From NCBI GenBank assembly GCA_016871915.1, contig VHBP01000006.1, forward strand, positions 1-60,824: DNA of 60,824 bases, written 5' to 3'. A program made the position numbers and the translations under genes. The stretch is from Gemmatimonadota bacterium. Its GTDB lineage: Bacteria; Gemmatimonadota; Gemmatimonadetes; Gemmatimonadales; Gemmatimonadaceae. Positions 37,244-44,115 of this stretch are shown here, piece after piece; within the stretch, counting starts at the first letter, position 1; each line of letters begins with the position of its first letter. The notes below the pieces were generated by a model. The model had not been told where the DNA came from and did not search any database. It saw only the letters and a list, made by a program, of their open reading frames with translations.

Positions 37244-37354
37244 GCTGAAGGCTGAAGGCTCAAGGCTCAAGGCTGAAGGCGAAAAGCAAAAAAGCTCGTA
37301 GCTGGATGGGAGTGGCTGGGTGGGCATTCCGCCTCCAGCCTTCCGCCTTCAGCT
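37244..37354 (-). repeat. Class A heptamer element between lipA and pdhA
   Basis: Read on the minus strand, units AGCTGAA, GGCGGAA, GGCTGGA, GGCGGAA (37354-37327) come first and contain the lipA TGA stop. After a longer loop comes the core GCTTTTCGC (37287-37279), then CTTCAGC, CTTGAGC, CTTGAGC, CTTCAGC, CTTCAGC (37278-37244), ending 5 nt before the pdhA ATG. Orientation relative to transcription is the same as at 6094, 7898 and 21718. Confidence 0.7.
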
Positions 37355-38263
37355 GTCCACTCCCGCTGCCTGCACCTGCTCCCAGGCGTGGTACGACGAG
37401 CGCACGAGCGGACCCGACTCGACATGCTTGAAGCCCATCGTCATCCCCTGCTCGTAGAACAGGCGGAACTCGTCGGGGGTGACGTAGCGGTCGAGGCGGA
37501 TATGATCGTCCGACGGCCGGAGATACTGGCCGAGGGTGAGGATGTCGACGTCGACTTCGCGCAGCTCGCGCATGGTCTGCAACACCTCTTCATTGGTCTC
37601 GCCCATGCCGAGGATGATCCCCGTCTTGGTGGGGATGTCGGGGGCGAGGCGCTTGCTGATCCGGAAGATCTCGAGCACGCGCTCATACCGGCCACCGGGG
37701 CGCGCCTTCTTGTAGAGGCGCGGGACGGTCTCGGTGTTGTGATTGTAGATCTCGGGGCGCGCCTCGAGCACGGTGCGGATGGCGTCGGCATCCCCTTGGA
37801 AGTCGGGGACGAGGACCTCGACCGAGCATCCGGGTACCGCCTCATGGACCTGGCGGATGGTCTCGGCGAAGGCCCAGGCCCCGAAGTCGGGGAGGTCGTC
37901 GCGGTCGACACTCGTGATCACGAGGTGCCGGAGATTCATCTTCTGCGCCGCCTCGGCCACGCGGCTCGGCTCGGCCGGGTCGAACTTCGGCGGACGCCCA
38001 TGGGCCACGGCGCAGTAGGCGCAGTTCCGGGTGCAGACATCGCCCAGGATCATGAAGGTCGCGGTGCCATGCTCCCAGCACTCGCCGACGTTGGGGCAGT
38101 GGGCCTCCTCGCAGACCGTATGGAGGTCGAGCTCCCGCATCAGCCTCTTGAGGCGCAGGTAGTTCTCGCCGCCGGGGGCCTTCACCTTGAGCCAGGAGGG
38201 CTTCCGCTCCGGGAGGGGTTCGGCGCGATGCCGACCCATGATCTGATAGAGGACCTCAGCCAC
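37349..38263 (-). CDS. lipA: Lipoyl synthase
   Basis: A 304-residue radical SAM enzyme that inserts two sulfurs into octanoyl-lipoyl domains. The auxiliary cluster is bound by C51-x4-C56-x5-C62 (CEEAHCPNVGEC) and the radical SAM cluster by C77-x3-C81-x2-C84 (CTRNCAYC), both complete. GTG 38263 with AGGTG a few bases upstream is taken as start; ATG 38239 is the alternative. It leads the PDH operon, an arrangement that makes the enzyme complex and its cofactor together. The stop codon is inside a class A heptamer element. Confidence 0.95.
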   Translation of the reverse strand: MAEVLYQIMGRHRAEPLPERKPSWLKVKAPGGENYLRLKRLMRELDLHTVCEEAHCPNVGECWEHGTATFMILGDVCTRNCAYCAVAHGRPPKFDPAEPSRVAEAAQKMNLRHLVITSVDRDDLPDFGAWAFAETIRQVHEAVPGCSVEVLVPDFQGDADAIRTVLEARPEIYNHNTETVPRLYKKARPGGRYERVLEIFRISKRLAPDIPTKTGIILGMGETNEEVLQTMRELREVDVDILTLGQYLRPSDDHIRLDRYVTPDEFRLFYEQGMTMGFKHVESGPLVRSSYHAWEQVQAAGVDS

Positions 38264-38497
38264 GACTCACCTGCCGGTCGAAGGGGGGCGGAACCGCATG
38301 GTGGGGAGGATAGGGGGTGCGGCGAGATAACGGGAGGTGTAGTAACCGTCTTTAGATGCTTTTGAAGGGTATTCAAAATCCGTCCGAGCAGGATCTCTGG
38401 GCCCATGGAAATTGGGCGAGGACCTCGGCGTGGCGACGAAACCTCGAGGGGGAGGCTATCGTACGAAGGGACAGTCCTCACCACCCCACCCCCACCC
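38264..38497. promoter_or_regulatory. Divergent promoter region between lipA and the 61-aa membrane gene
   Basis: A 234-nt gap without a gene. It should hold the promoter of the PDH-lipoate operon (leftward) and of the small membrane protein (rightward). The main structure is the palindrome at 38360-38378. Confidence 0.45.
38360..38378. promoter_or_regulatory. Palindromic operator candidate upstream of the PDH-lipoate operon
   Basis: TTTTGAA-GGGTA-TTCAAAA has perfect 7-bp AT-rich arms in an otherwise GC-rich gap, 97 nt before the lipA start. It looks like a dimeric repressor site. No regulator gene is adjacent. Confidence 0.5.
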
Positions 38498-38683
38498 ATG
38501 TTCAAGACCGTCATAGTCCTCGGCGTCCTCGCCCTCCTCGCGATCTTCGCCCTGAAGCTCCTCTTCGTCCTCCTGGGCTTCGCGATCCCCGTGCTCCTCC
38601 TCGGCTTCCTGATCTACGGGGTTCTCGTGGTCTTCGCGCCGGAGAAGGCGGCCCGACTCAAGGCCCGGATCGCCGAGATCTGA
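38498..38683 (+). CDS. Small two-helix membrane protein
   Basis: A 61-residue protein from ATG 38498. Two hydrophobic stretches (VIVLGVLALLAIFALKLLFV and LGFAIPVLLLGFLIYGVLVV) are followed by a basic amphipathic tail PEKAARLKARIAEI. An in-frame extension upstream (to 38405) is Arg-rich without a plausible start and is left out. Base composition at third positions is coding-like. No family recognised. Confidence 0.6.
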   Translation: MFKTVIVLGVLALLAIFALKLLFVLLGFAIPVLLLGFLIYGVLVVFAPEKAARLKARIAEI

Positions 38684-38734
38684 ACTAGGGTGCGGGCTCG
38701 GTTGCGCCGACGCCCGCCACAACCCCCAGCCAGC

Positions 38735-39706
38735 TCAGCCGGCGTCGAGCGCCTCGGCGACCGCCCAGCCGAGGAGGGGGATCAGCAGCTCATGGTGCCC
38801 GGTGATCTCGTACCCGGTCCCGCCGGCGAGCACTGGGCGCTGCACCACATTCATCCGCGGCCGATAGTGCCGCTGCATGTCGAAGTCGACCGTCGTGAAC
38901 TCGATCGGGCGCCCCGCCCCGATGTTCCGCGCCACGGTCAGCGCCTTGAGGAAGACCTCGGGCATGATCACCGCGCTCCCCAAGTTGAGCACGACGCCCC
39001 CCTGATGGAGATCGTCGCAGGAGGAGGCGAGGCGGCGGAAGTCGCGATGGCTCGTGTCACCGATCGCGGCGCCATCGGCGGCGGGATGCTGATGGATGAT
39101 CTCGGCGCCGAGTGCGGCGTGCACCGTGACGGGGATCCACTGCCGATGGGCCGCGAGGATGATCGAGTGCTCAGAATGCGCGAGCGACGGCGCCGCTTCG
39201 AGGGCGCGCGCGACCGACTCCCCCATCCCCCAGCCATGGTGGATCCCCTGGGTGAAGGCCTCGTTGAGGCCACGCCCCGTCTCCTCTGCCATCCCGAAGG
39301 TCCCGTCCTTGAGCCCCGCGGCCACATCCTCGGAGGTCCCGCCGAAGCGAGCGATCTCGTAATCGTGGATCGCGGCCGAGCCATTCATCGCGAGGTGGGT
39401 GATCACCCCGCGCTGCATGAGGTCGACGAGGATCGGGCCGATCCCCGTCTTCACCACATGACCGCCGAGCATGACGATCACGCCCTTCTTGCGGCGCGCG
39501 GCGGAGACGACGGCGTCAACGATCGCGCGGAAGTCGTGCGCCTTGAGCGATTCGGGGAGGGCGCGGAGGAAGGCGGCGAAGGAGCGATCGCTCCCGGGAG
39601 CGGTGGCGAACTCCTCGGCGCGCACCTTGTTGGGGCGCGTCGCGACCGGGATGGTGCGCACCTTGGAGAGATCCGCTTCGCGCGGCGGGCGACGGTCCTG
39701 GGTCAT
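38735..39706 (-). CDS. Conserved enzyme-like protein, possibly deoxyhypusine-synthase-like fold
   Basis: A 323-residue soluble protein overlapping the DUF3108 gene by 4 nt (ATGA). It has strong enzyme-like signatures: GVIVMLGGHVVKTGIGPILVDL, THLAMNGSAAIHDYEIARFGGTSEDVAAGL, FGMAEETGRGLNEA, IPVTVHAALGAEIIHQHP, GGVVLNLGSAVIMPEVFLKAL and AGGTGYEITGHHELLIPLL. The alternation of Gly-rich strand ends and His/Asp clusters suggests a Rossmann-like nucleotide-binding fold. The layout loosely recalls deoxyhypusine synthase (NAD-dependent), but the catalytic Lys region is not aligned with certainty. Function unassigned. Confidence 0.7.
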   Translation of the reverse strand: MTQDRRPPREADLSKVRTIPVATRPNKVRAEEFATAPGSDRSFAAFLRALPESLKAHDFRAIVDAVVSAARRKKGVIVMLGGHVVKTGIGPILVDLMQRGVITHLAMNGSAAIHDYEIARFGGTSEDVAAGLKDGTFGMAEETGRGLNEAFTQGIHHGWGMGESVARALEAAPSLAHSEHSIILAAHRQWIPVTVHAALGAEIIHQHPAADGAAIGDTSHRDFRRLASSCDDLHQGGVVLNLGSAVIMPEVFLKALTVARNIGAGRPIEFTTVDFDMQRHYRPRMNVVQRPVLAGGTGYEITGHHELLIPLLGWAVAEALDAG

Positions 39707-40566
39707 GGCGATGGTGTGCCTTGGGTGGCGCCGGAACCGTTCCGGCGGTAGCTGCGCAGGAAGAGACTCAGGCTCCCAACGGACATCCGCGACTTCATCT
39801 GCACCATCATCCGGTCCTCGTCGTCGGTCATCCAGAGCTCGGCCTGCCCCCCTTCGGCGAAGATACCACGCGCCTTGATGATCGGCTGGATGACGATCGT
39901 GTTGAAGGTGCCGGCGGGGACCTGGATCCGCTCCCGGCGGAGCACGCGGATGGTCACCGGGTTCCGGTCGGGTTTGAAATAGCGGTTGAACGAATAGGTT
40001 CGGCCCACCTCGAGTGGGACGGTGCGTATGAAGTAGAGGAACGAGCCATCGTCGAGTGGGTCAAGCACCGAAGGGACCTCGCGGTTCTGCTTCCACGTCT
40101 CGTGGAACACCGCGCGCTCAGGGAAGATCTCAAAGATCCGCTCGCGCTCGCGTGCCCCCTGTTGCTGATCCTGACGGAAGCGGAGCGAGTTGAGTGTCGT
40201 CACGTCCATCCAACTTTCGTAGGCGTCGTTCACCTGGTAGAAGAAGGTGCCGCCGCTGATGTCGAAGCGGACGTGCCAGGCGCTCCGGTCGCGAATCGGT
40301 TTCACCCCCAGCACGGCGAGTCGAGCCGACCCGACCTTGATGGCGCCGAACTTCACGTCGTAAGTGAGCTGTTCGCCGGCTTCGAAGGGGACCGTGAGTC
40401 GACCGCGCTCGGGCGTCTGAGCGCCCAGCGGAGCGAGCCCCGCCATGAGCACTCCCATGAGCGCTCCTACGAGTCCCACCACGCGGCCGACGCCGCCGCG
40501 ACGGCGCGCGGCGAGGCGGGGGATCACGCGACGGGTTGCGGGCGCCGTCGCCGTCGGGCGGCCCAC
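39703..40566 (-). CDS. DUF3108 exported protein
   Basis: A 287-residue protein. Its Arg-rich N-terminus is followed by a signal segment (VGLVGALMGVLMAGLAPLGAQ), so the true start may be internal (for example at the first Met of GALMGVLMAG). The mature part is the DUF3108 beta-barrel-like fold: PFEAGEQLTYDVKFGAIKVGSARLAV, YQVNDAYESWMDVTTLNSLRFRQDQQQG, FLYFIRTVPLEVGRTYSFNRYF and AELWMTDDEDRMMVQMKSRM. Such proteins are periplasmic and may handle lipids. It overlaps the glycosyltransferase gene by 43 nt, which also suggests a later start. Confidence 0.82.
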   Translation of the reverse strand: MGRPTATAPATRRVIPRLAARRRGGVGRVVGLVGALMGVLMAGLAPLGAQTPERGRLTVPFEAGEQLTYDVKFGAIKVGSARLAVLGVKPIRDRSAWHVRFDISGGTFFYQVNDAYESWMDVTTLNSLRFRQDQQQGARERERIFEIFPERAVFHETWKQNREVPSVLDPLDDGSFLYFIRTVPLEVGRTYSFNRYFKPDRNPVTIRVLRRERIQVPAGTFNTIVIQPIIKARGIFAEGGQAELWMTDDEDRMMVQMKSRMSVGSLSLFLRSYRRNGSGATQGTPSP

Positions 40567-41291
40567 GCGGCGCGGGCGAGGGCCAAGACATCGGGCCAGG
40601 GATCGCGGCGCGTCTCGCGCTCGCGCACGTCGAAGCGGGTGGCGACCGGAACCGCCTCAATCCGCCGCGCCTGTGCCGCCGCAGCCTGCAACAGTTCGAG
40701 GTTCGCCTGCCACGGGGTCTTAGCGGTCGACGCGGGGCGATCACCCCCCGCCTTGAGCATGTCGCGCACGACGGTGATGCGCAGCAGACGGAAGGTCCCG
40801 AAGGGATCCTGCACACCGGGCACGGTGACGGCGGCGCGGATCGGCCAGAGTCGCGGGAGCCAGCGGACGAGCCCATGGAGCTTGCGGATCGCCTCCGGTG
40901 CGGTCTCCGCCACCGTCCGTTCCGCGACCACCACGTCCGCGCCACCCTCGAATCGCTTCACGAGCTCGGGGATCCCCTCGGGGAGATCGGTGAAATCCCC
41001 CTGCATGAGGAGGACCGCATCGCGCCGAGGATAGCGCGTCCGCTGCGAGGCCTCGCGGAGCAGGGCATCCACCGCGCGGGCATACCCCACGCGCGCCTTC
41101 CCGCCGAGGACCGTCATCGGCATGACCTTGGCGTAGGGCTCGAGCACCTCGCGCGTGGCGTCGGTGCTCGCGTCATCGTAGACCAGGACCTCGTACTCAC
41201 GGGGATACTCCTGGAAGAGGGTGCGGATCTTCCAGAGGAGTACCCCGATGGTGGGGCCCTCGTCGAGCGTGGGGATGCAGACGTACAGCAT
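40524..41291 (-). CDS. Family 2 glycosyltransferase
   Basis: A 255-residue GT-A enzyme. LYVCIPTLDEGPTIGVLLWKI and YEVLVYDDASTDATREVLEPYA are the UDP-sugar-binding N-terminus with the first Asp. RYPRRDAVLLMQGDFTDLPEGIPELV holds the DxD-equivalent (GDFTD), and GVQDPFGTFRLLRITVVRDML the acceptor part. No membrane helix is seen. The closest functional group is polyprenyl-phosphate mannosyl/glucosyltransferase-like (DPM1-like) GT2, but the substrate is not established. It heads a three-gene minus-strand unit with DUF3108 and the 323-aa protein. Confidence 0.85.
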   Translation of the reverse strand: MLYVCIPTLDEGPTIGVLLWKIRTLFQEYPREYEVLVYDDASTDATREVLEPYAKVMPMTVLGGKARVGYARAVDALLREASQRTRYPRRDAVLLMQGDFTDLPEGIPELVKRFEGGADVVVAERTVAETAPEAIRKLHGLVRWLPRLWPIRAAVTVPGVQDPFGTFRLLRITVVRDMLKAGGDRPASTAKTPWQANLELLQAAAAQARRIEAVPVATRFDVRERETRRDPWPDVLALARAAWAARRRRRPQPVA

Positions 41292-41303
41292 CCCTGAAAA
41301 CTA

Positions 41304-41338
41304 GCGCCCCCCGCCCTGGAGATGGGGGCGGGGGGCGC
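41304..41338 (-). terminator. Rho-independent terminator after the POT transporter
   Basis: A 13-bp stem GCGCCCCCCGCCC (41304-41316) with GGGCGGGGGGCGC (41326-41338). Read leftward it is followed by TAGTTTTC, fitting the end of the leftward transporter transcript. Confidence 0.75.
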
Positions 41339-41357
41339 GTCGCTCTCGGATGAGGAG

Positions 41358-42929
41358 TTACTTGACCCCGACCATCATCCGGCGGATCGGGACGATCATC
41401 AGGCCGAGGATCAGCGTCGCCGCGAAGAGGGCGAGCGCGGTGCCGCTGAAGACCGCGGGGGTCTGCTCGAGCTTCGTCGGGTCCACATGGCCTCCGACGA
41501 GGCCGGCCACGAGGTTGCCGACAGAGGCGGCGAGGAACCAGATCCCCATCATCTGCCCCACGTAGCGCCGCGGGGCGAGGGTGGTCATCGAGGAGAGTCC
41601 GACGGGGCTGAGGCAGAGCTCGCCGACCGTCTGCAGCAGGTAGCTGAGGATCAACCACCAGGGCGAGACGAGGACGGTGCCGTTGCTCGCGACGACGGTG
41701 TTCGCCGCGAAGAGCATGAGCAGGAACCCGAGGCCGGCAAAGCCGAGACCGAGGGCGAACTTGCTCGGGCTCGAGAGTTCGATCCCCCGCTTCGCCATGC
41801 CGACCCAGAGGGCCGCGAAGACCGGCGCGAGGACGATGATGAATGCGGAATTCACCGACTGGAACCAGGTCGCCGGCATCTCGAAGCCAAGGATGGTGCG
41901 ATCGGTGAAGTCGTTGGCGAAGAGCTGGAGCGAGGTCGGGGCCTGTTCGAAGGCGGCCCAGAAGATCGCGGCGAAGACGAAGAGGACGAAGATCACCGCG
42001 ACGCGCTTCTTCTCATCGCCGGTGAGGCCGCCGAAGAGGAACATCCAGGCGAAGAAGGCGACGGCGAGGCCGACGAGGACGAAGGTCATCGCGCCGCCGA
42101 TCGCGACCGGATCGACGGTGACCACCCCGAGCGAGGCGAGGACGAAGAGGAGGGCGACGATCCCGACGCCCCCAAGGGTGGTATTGCGCACCATCGACTC
42201 CTGGCGCGCCTGCACCGCGGGATCGGGGTCGCGCACGATGTCCTGCCCGATCGGGCCCAACGTCGAGCCCGCCTTGAGCCAGAACCAGAGGAGACCGGCG
42301 GCCATCCCGATGCCGGCGGCGCCGAACCCCATGTGCCAGCTGACGCGCTCACCCAGGTAGCCGGTGATCAGCTGCCCGAGGAAGGCGCCGACGTTGATCC
42401 CCATGTAGAAGATCGAGAAGCCGGCGTCGCGGCGGGCGCCGCCCTGCGGATAGAGATCGCCGACGATCGCGGAGATGTTCGGCTTGAGGAGTCCCGTGCC
42501 GAGCACGATCAGCACGAGCCCGAGGAAGAAGAAGGTCTGCGAGAGCGCGGCCCCCGCGAGGCCGGAGAGGCCGATCGCGAGATGGCCCCCGGTGATCAGC
42601 AGCGCGCCGATGAAGATCGCGCGGCGCAACCCGAGCCAGCGGTCGGCGATCCATCCACCGGGCAACGAGGCGAGATAGACGCAAGCCGCGTAGATCCCGA
42701 CGATCGCCGAGGCCTGCGTCCGCTCGAAGCCGAAGCCGCCATCGGCGAGCGCGGCTGCCATGAAGAGGACGAGGAGGGGGCGGAGCCCGTAGTACGAGAA
42801 GCGCTCCCACATCTCCGTGAAGAAGAGGGTGGAGAGCCCACGCGGGTGGCCGAAGAAGCGCGTGTCGTTGGTGTAGGGCGCGGCATCGGCCGCGGCGTAC
42901 GCGGCGGGACGATCGCTGGACTGGGCCAT
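41358..42929 (-). CDS. POT-family proton-coupled oligopeptide transporter
   Basis: A 523-residue, ~14-helix major-facilitator protein. The POT signature ExxER is in TEMWERFSYYGLRPLLVLFM near residue 40, with GGWIADRWLGLRR and FSIFYMGINVGAFLGQLITGYLGE matching the PTR2 motifs. It imports di- and tripeptides with protons across the inner membrane. It lies 29 nt after an ABC oligopeptide ATPase remnant, and the window also encodes a secreted S9 peptidase, so peptide use looks like a lifestyle trait. A terminator follows the gene. Confidence 0.94.
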   Translation of the reverse strand: MAQSSDRPAAYAAADAAPYTNDTRFFGHPRGLSTLFFTEMWERFSYYGLRPLLVLFMAAALADGGFGFERTQASAIVGIYAACVYLASLPGGWIADRWLGLRRAIFIGALLITGGHLAIGLSGLAGAALSQTFFFLGLVLIVLGTGLLKPNISAIVGDLYPQGGARRDAGFSIFYMGINVGAFLGQLITGYLGERVSWHMGFGAAGIGMAAGLLWFWLKAGSTLGPIGQDIVRDPDPAVQARQESMVRNTTLGGVGIVALLFVLASLGVVTVDPVAIGGAMTFVLVGLAVAFFAWMFLFGGLTGDEKKRVAVIFVLFVFAAIFWAAFEQAPTSLQLFANDFTDRTILGFEMPATWFQSVNSAFIIVLAPVFAALWVGMAKRGIELSSPSKFALGLGFAGLGFLLMLFAANTVVASNGTVLVSPWWLILSYLLQTVGELCLSPVGLSSMTTLAPRRYVGQMMGIWFLAASVGNLVAGLVGGHVDPTKLEQTPAVFSGTALALFAATLILGLMIVPIRRMMVGVK

Positions 42930-42958
42930 GGGAGCCGGGGTGGGGGGAGGGGGGACGG

Positions 42959-43210
42959 TCAGGGCGCGGCCGGCGCGCCACTCCGACCGAGATACATCGA
43001 GATGACGCGCGACGCCAGTCTCTCGTTCACGGCCTCGTCGTGTGAGATCAGGAGGATCGAGAGCCCGCGGGCACGCTGGAGCGCGGCGAGTAGATCGAGG
43101 ATCTGCGCCCGCCGCATCGGGTCGAGGTTCGCGACGGGCTCATCGCAGACGAGGAGGTCGGGTCGGGCGGAGTCTAGCGAGCCGCGGCATCGAGGCGTCC
43201 AGGTCGCGAG
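42959..43210 (-). pseudogene. 5'-truncated ABC transporter ATPase (OppD/F-like) remnant
   Basis: A minus-strand frame ending in TGA at 42959-42961 encodes the C-terminal third of an ABC ATPase. SARPDLLVCDEPVANLDP is the Walker B and D-loop, then RAQILDLLAALQRARGLSILLISHD with the switch His, then ASRVISMYLGR. Walker A, the Q-loop and a recognisable LSGGQ signature are missing; upstream the frame decays into non-matching sequence before the lipM-type stop at 43223. The DEPVANLD and MYLGR forms are those of dipeptide/oligopeptide ATPases. No start codon in a sensible position exists, so this is a decayed gene. Confidence 0.8.
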
Positions 43211-43222
43211 AGGGGAGAGCGG

Positions 43223-44035
43223 TCAGCGTCGCCAGGTCCAGTTCGGATCGGCGGTCGATATCAATAGACGCGCGAGCGACGGTCGAAGTGACGCGGGATC
43301 GAGGGCGGACGGGATGGTGCCGATCGCGTCGGTCAGCGAAATGATCAGGGCGTCGCGGACCTCAGCGTACGTCACGGGCCGCCCGAGGACGTCGGTGAGG
43401 GTCGCTGCGGGAACTATCGGGCTTTCCGGCGTCCCTGGAGGGCGGAGCCGCGCGATCCGCGGCTGGACGTCCTCGAGGAGGATCGAGCCGTGCTGAAGCA
43501 GGGCCCCCTCCTCCCGCCATTGGGCCGACCCGACGAGCTTGGCCCCGCCGACCACGATCTCCCCCTCGCCCGGCTCCGCGAAGCAGGCAGCACCGTCTGG
43601 GCGAAGGGCGAGGCGCTTTGCCGGGTCGCGTTCGATCGCGGTCGCGGCGACGCCCAGCCGTGCGAGGGCATCGAGGAGAAGCGCGTTGATCGCGACGTAG
43701 CTCTCGCGTAGGGTCATCGTCCCGACGGGGGCGGCGATGCTGTAGGTGACCTCATGGTGGTGCAGGAGGGCGCGCCCCCCGGTGGGGCGCCGCACCACCT
43801 CGATTCCCTCGGCGCGCAGCGCCGGCGCGTGGATGGTCCCGCGGGCCCGCTCGTTCCGCCCGAGCGAGAGGGTGGGGCGCGACCAGGCGTAGATCCGGAG
43901 CACCGCCCGCCCGGTCGCCCGCGCATGCGCCAGCAGGGCGAGGTCGGTGGCCATGTTCTCCACGCCGGTCGCTGGGCCGGAGTCGAGCAGCGACCAAGGG
44001 AGATCGAGGAACGCCGCGCGGGGGGATGCCGACAC
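43223..44035 (-). CDS. LipM-type octanoyltransferase / lipoate ligase-like protein
   Basis: A 270-residue BPL_LplA_LipB-fold protein. GTG 44035 is preferred to ATG 44092 because it restores a normal start just before [18 protein letters not shown] and leaves an 80-nt divergent gap to gcvP. The motifs are [20 protein letters not shown], then [23 protein letters not shown], with Cys151 and Lys166, and [11 protein letters not shown] Cys in this position is the catalytic nucleophile of Bacillus LipM (Cys150), which octanoylates GcvH, whereas LplA lacks it. Its position beside gcvP supports that role. Confidence 0.78.
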   Translation of the reverse strand: MSASPRAAFLDLPWSLLDSGPATGVENMATDLALLAHARATGRAVLRIYAWSRPTLSLGRNERARGTIHAPALRAEGIEVVRRPTGGRALLHHHEVTYSIAAPVGTMTLRESYVAINALLLDALARLGVAATAIERDPAKRLALRPDGAACFAEPGEGEIVVGGAKLVGSAQWREEGALLQHGSILLEDVQPRIARLRPPGTPESPIVPAATLTDVLGRPVTYAEVRDALIISLTDAIGTIPSALDPASLRPSLARLLISTADPNWTWRR

Positions 44036-44115
44036 GGATAGGAATGTACGAGCGTCACCCCGCCCTTGTAGTTTTCCCTCGCGGTCCTTCATCCGATCTT
44101 CGAGGTCCCCCCACC
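44036..44115. promoter_or_regulatory. Divergent gap between lipM-type gene and gcvP
   Basis: An 80-nt gap if the GTG starts are right. It must hold both promoters. I see no glycine riboswitch and no clear -10/-35 hexamers. Confidence 0.3.

Noticed and set aside
41322-43496. 724-aa plus-strand open frame
   Set aside because: Antisense to the POT transporter and the ABC remnant; Glu/Arg-rich without structure, typical of a GC-rich shadow.
44036-44115. Glycine riboswitch before gcvP
   Set aside because: The gap is only ~80 nt, shorter than a tandem glycine riboswitch, and none of its conserved segments are visible.
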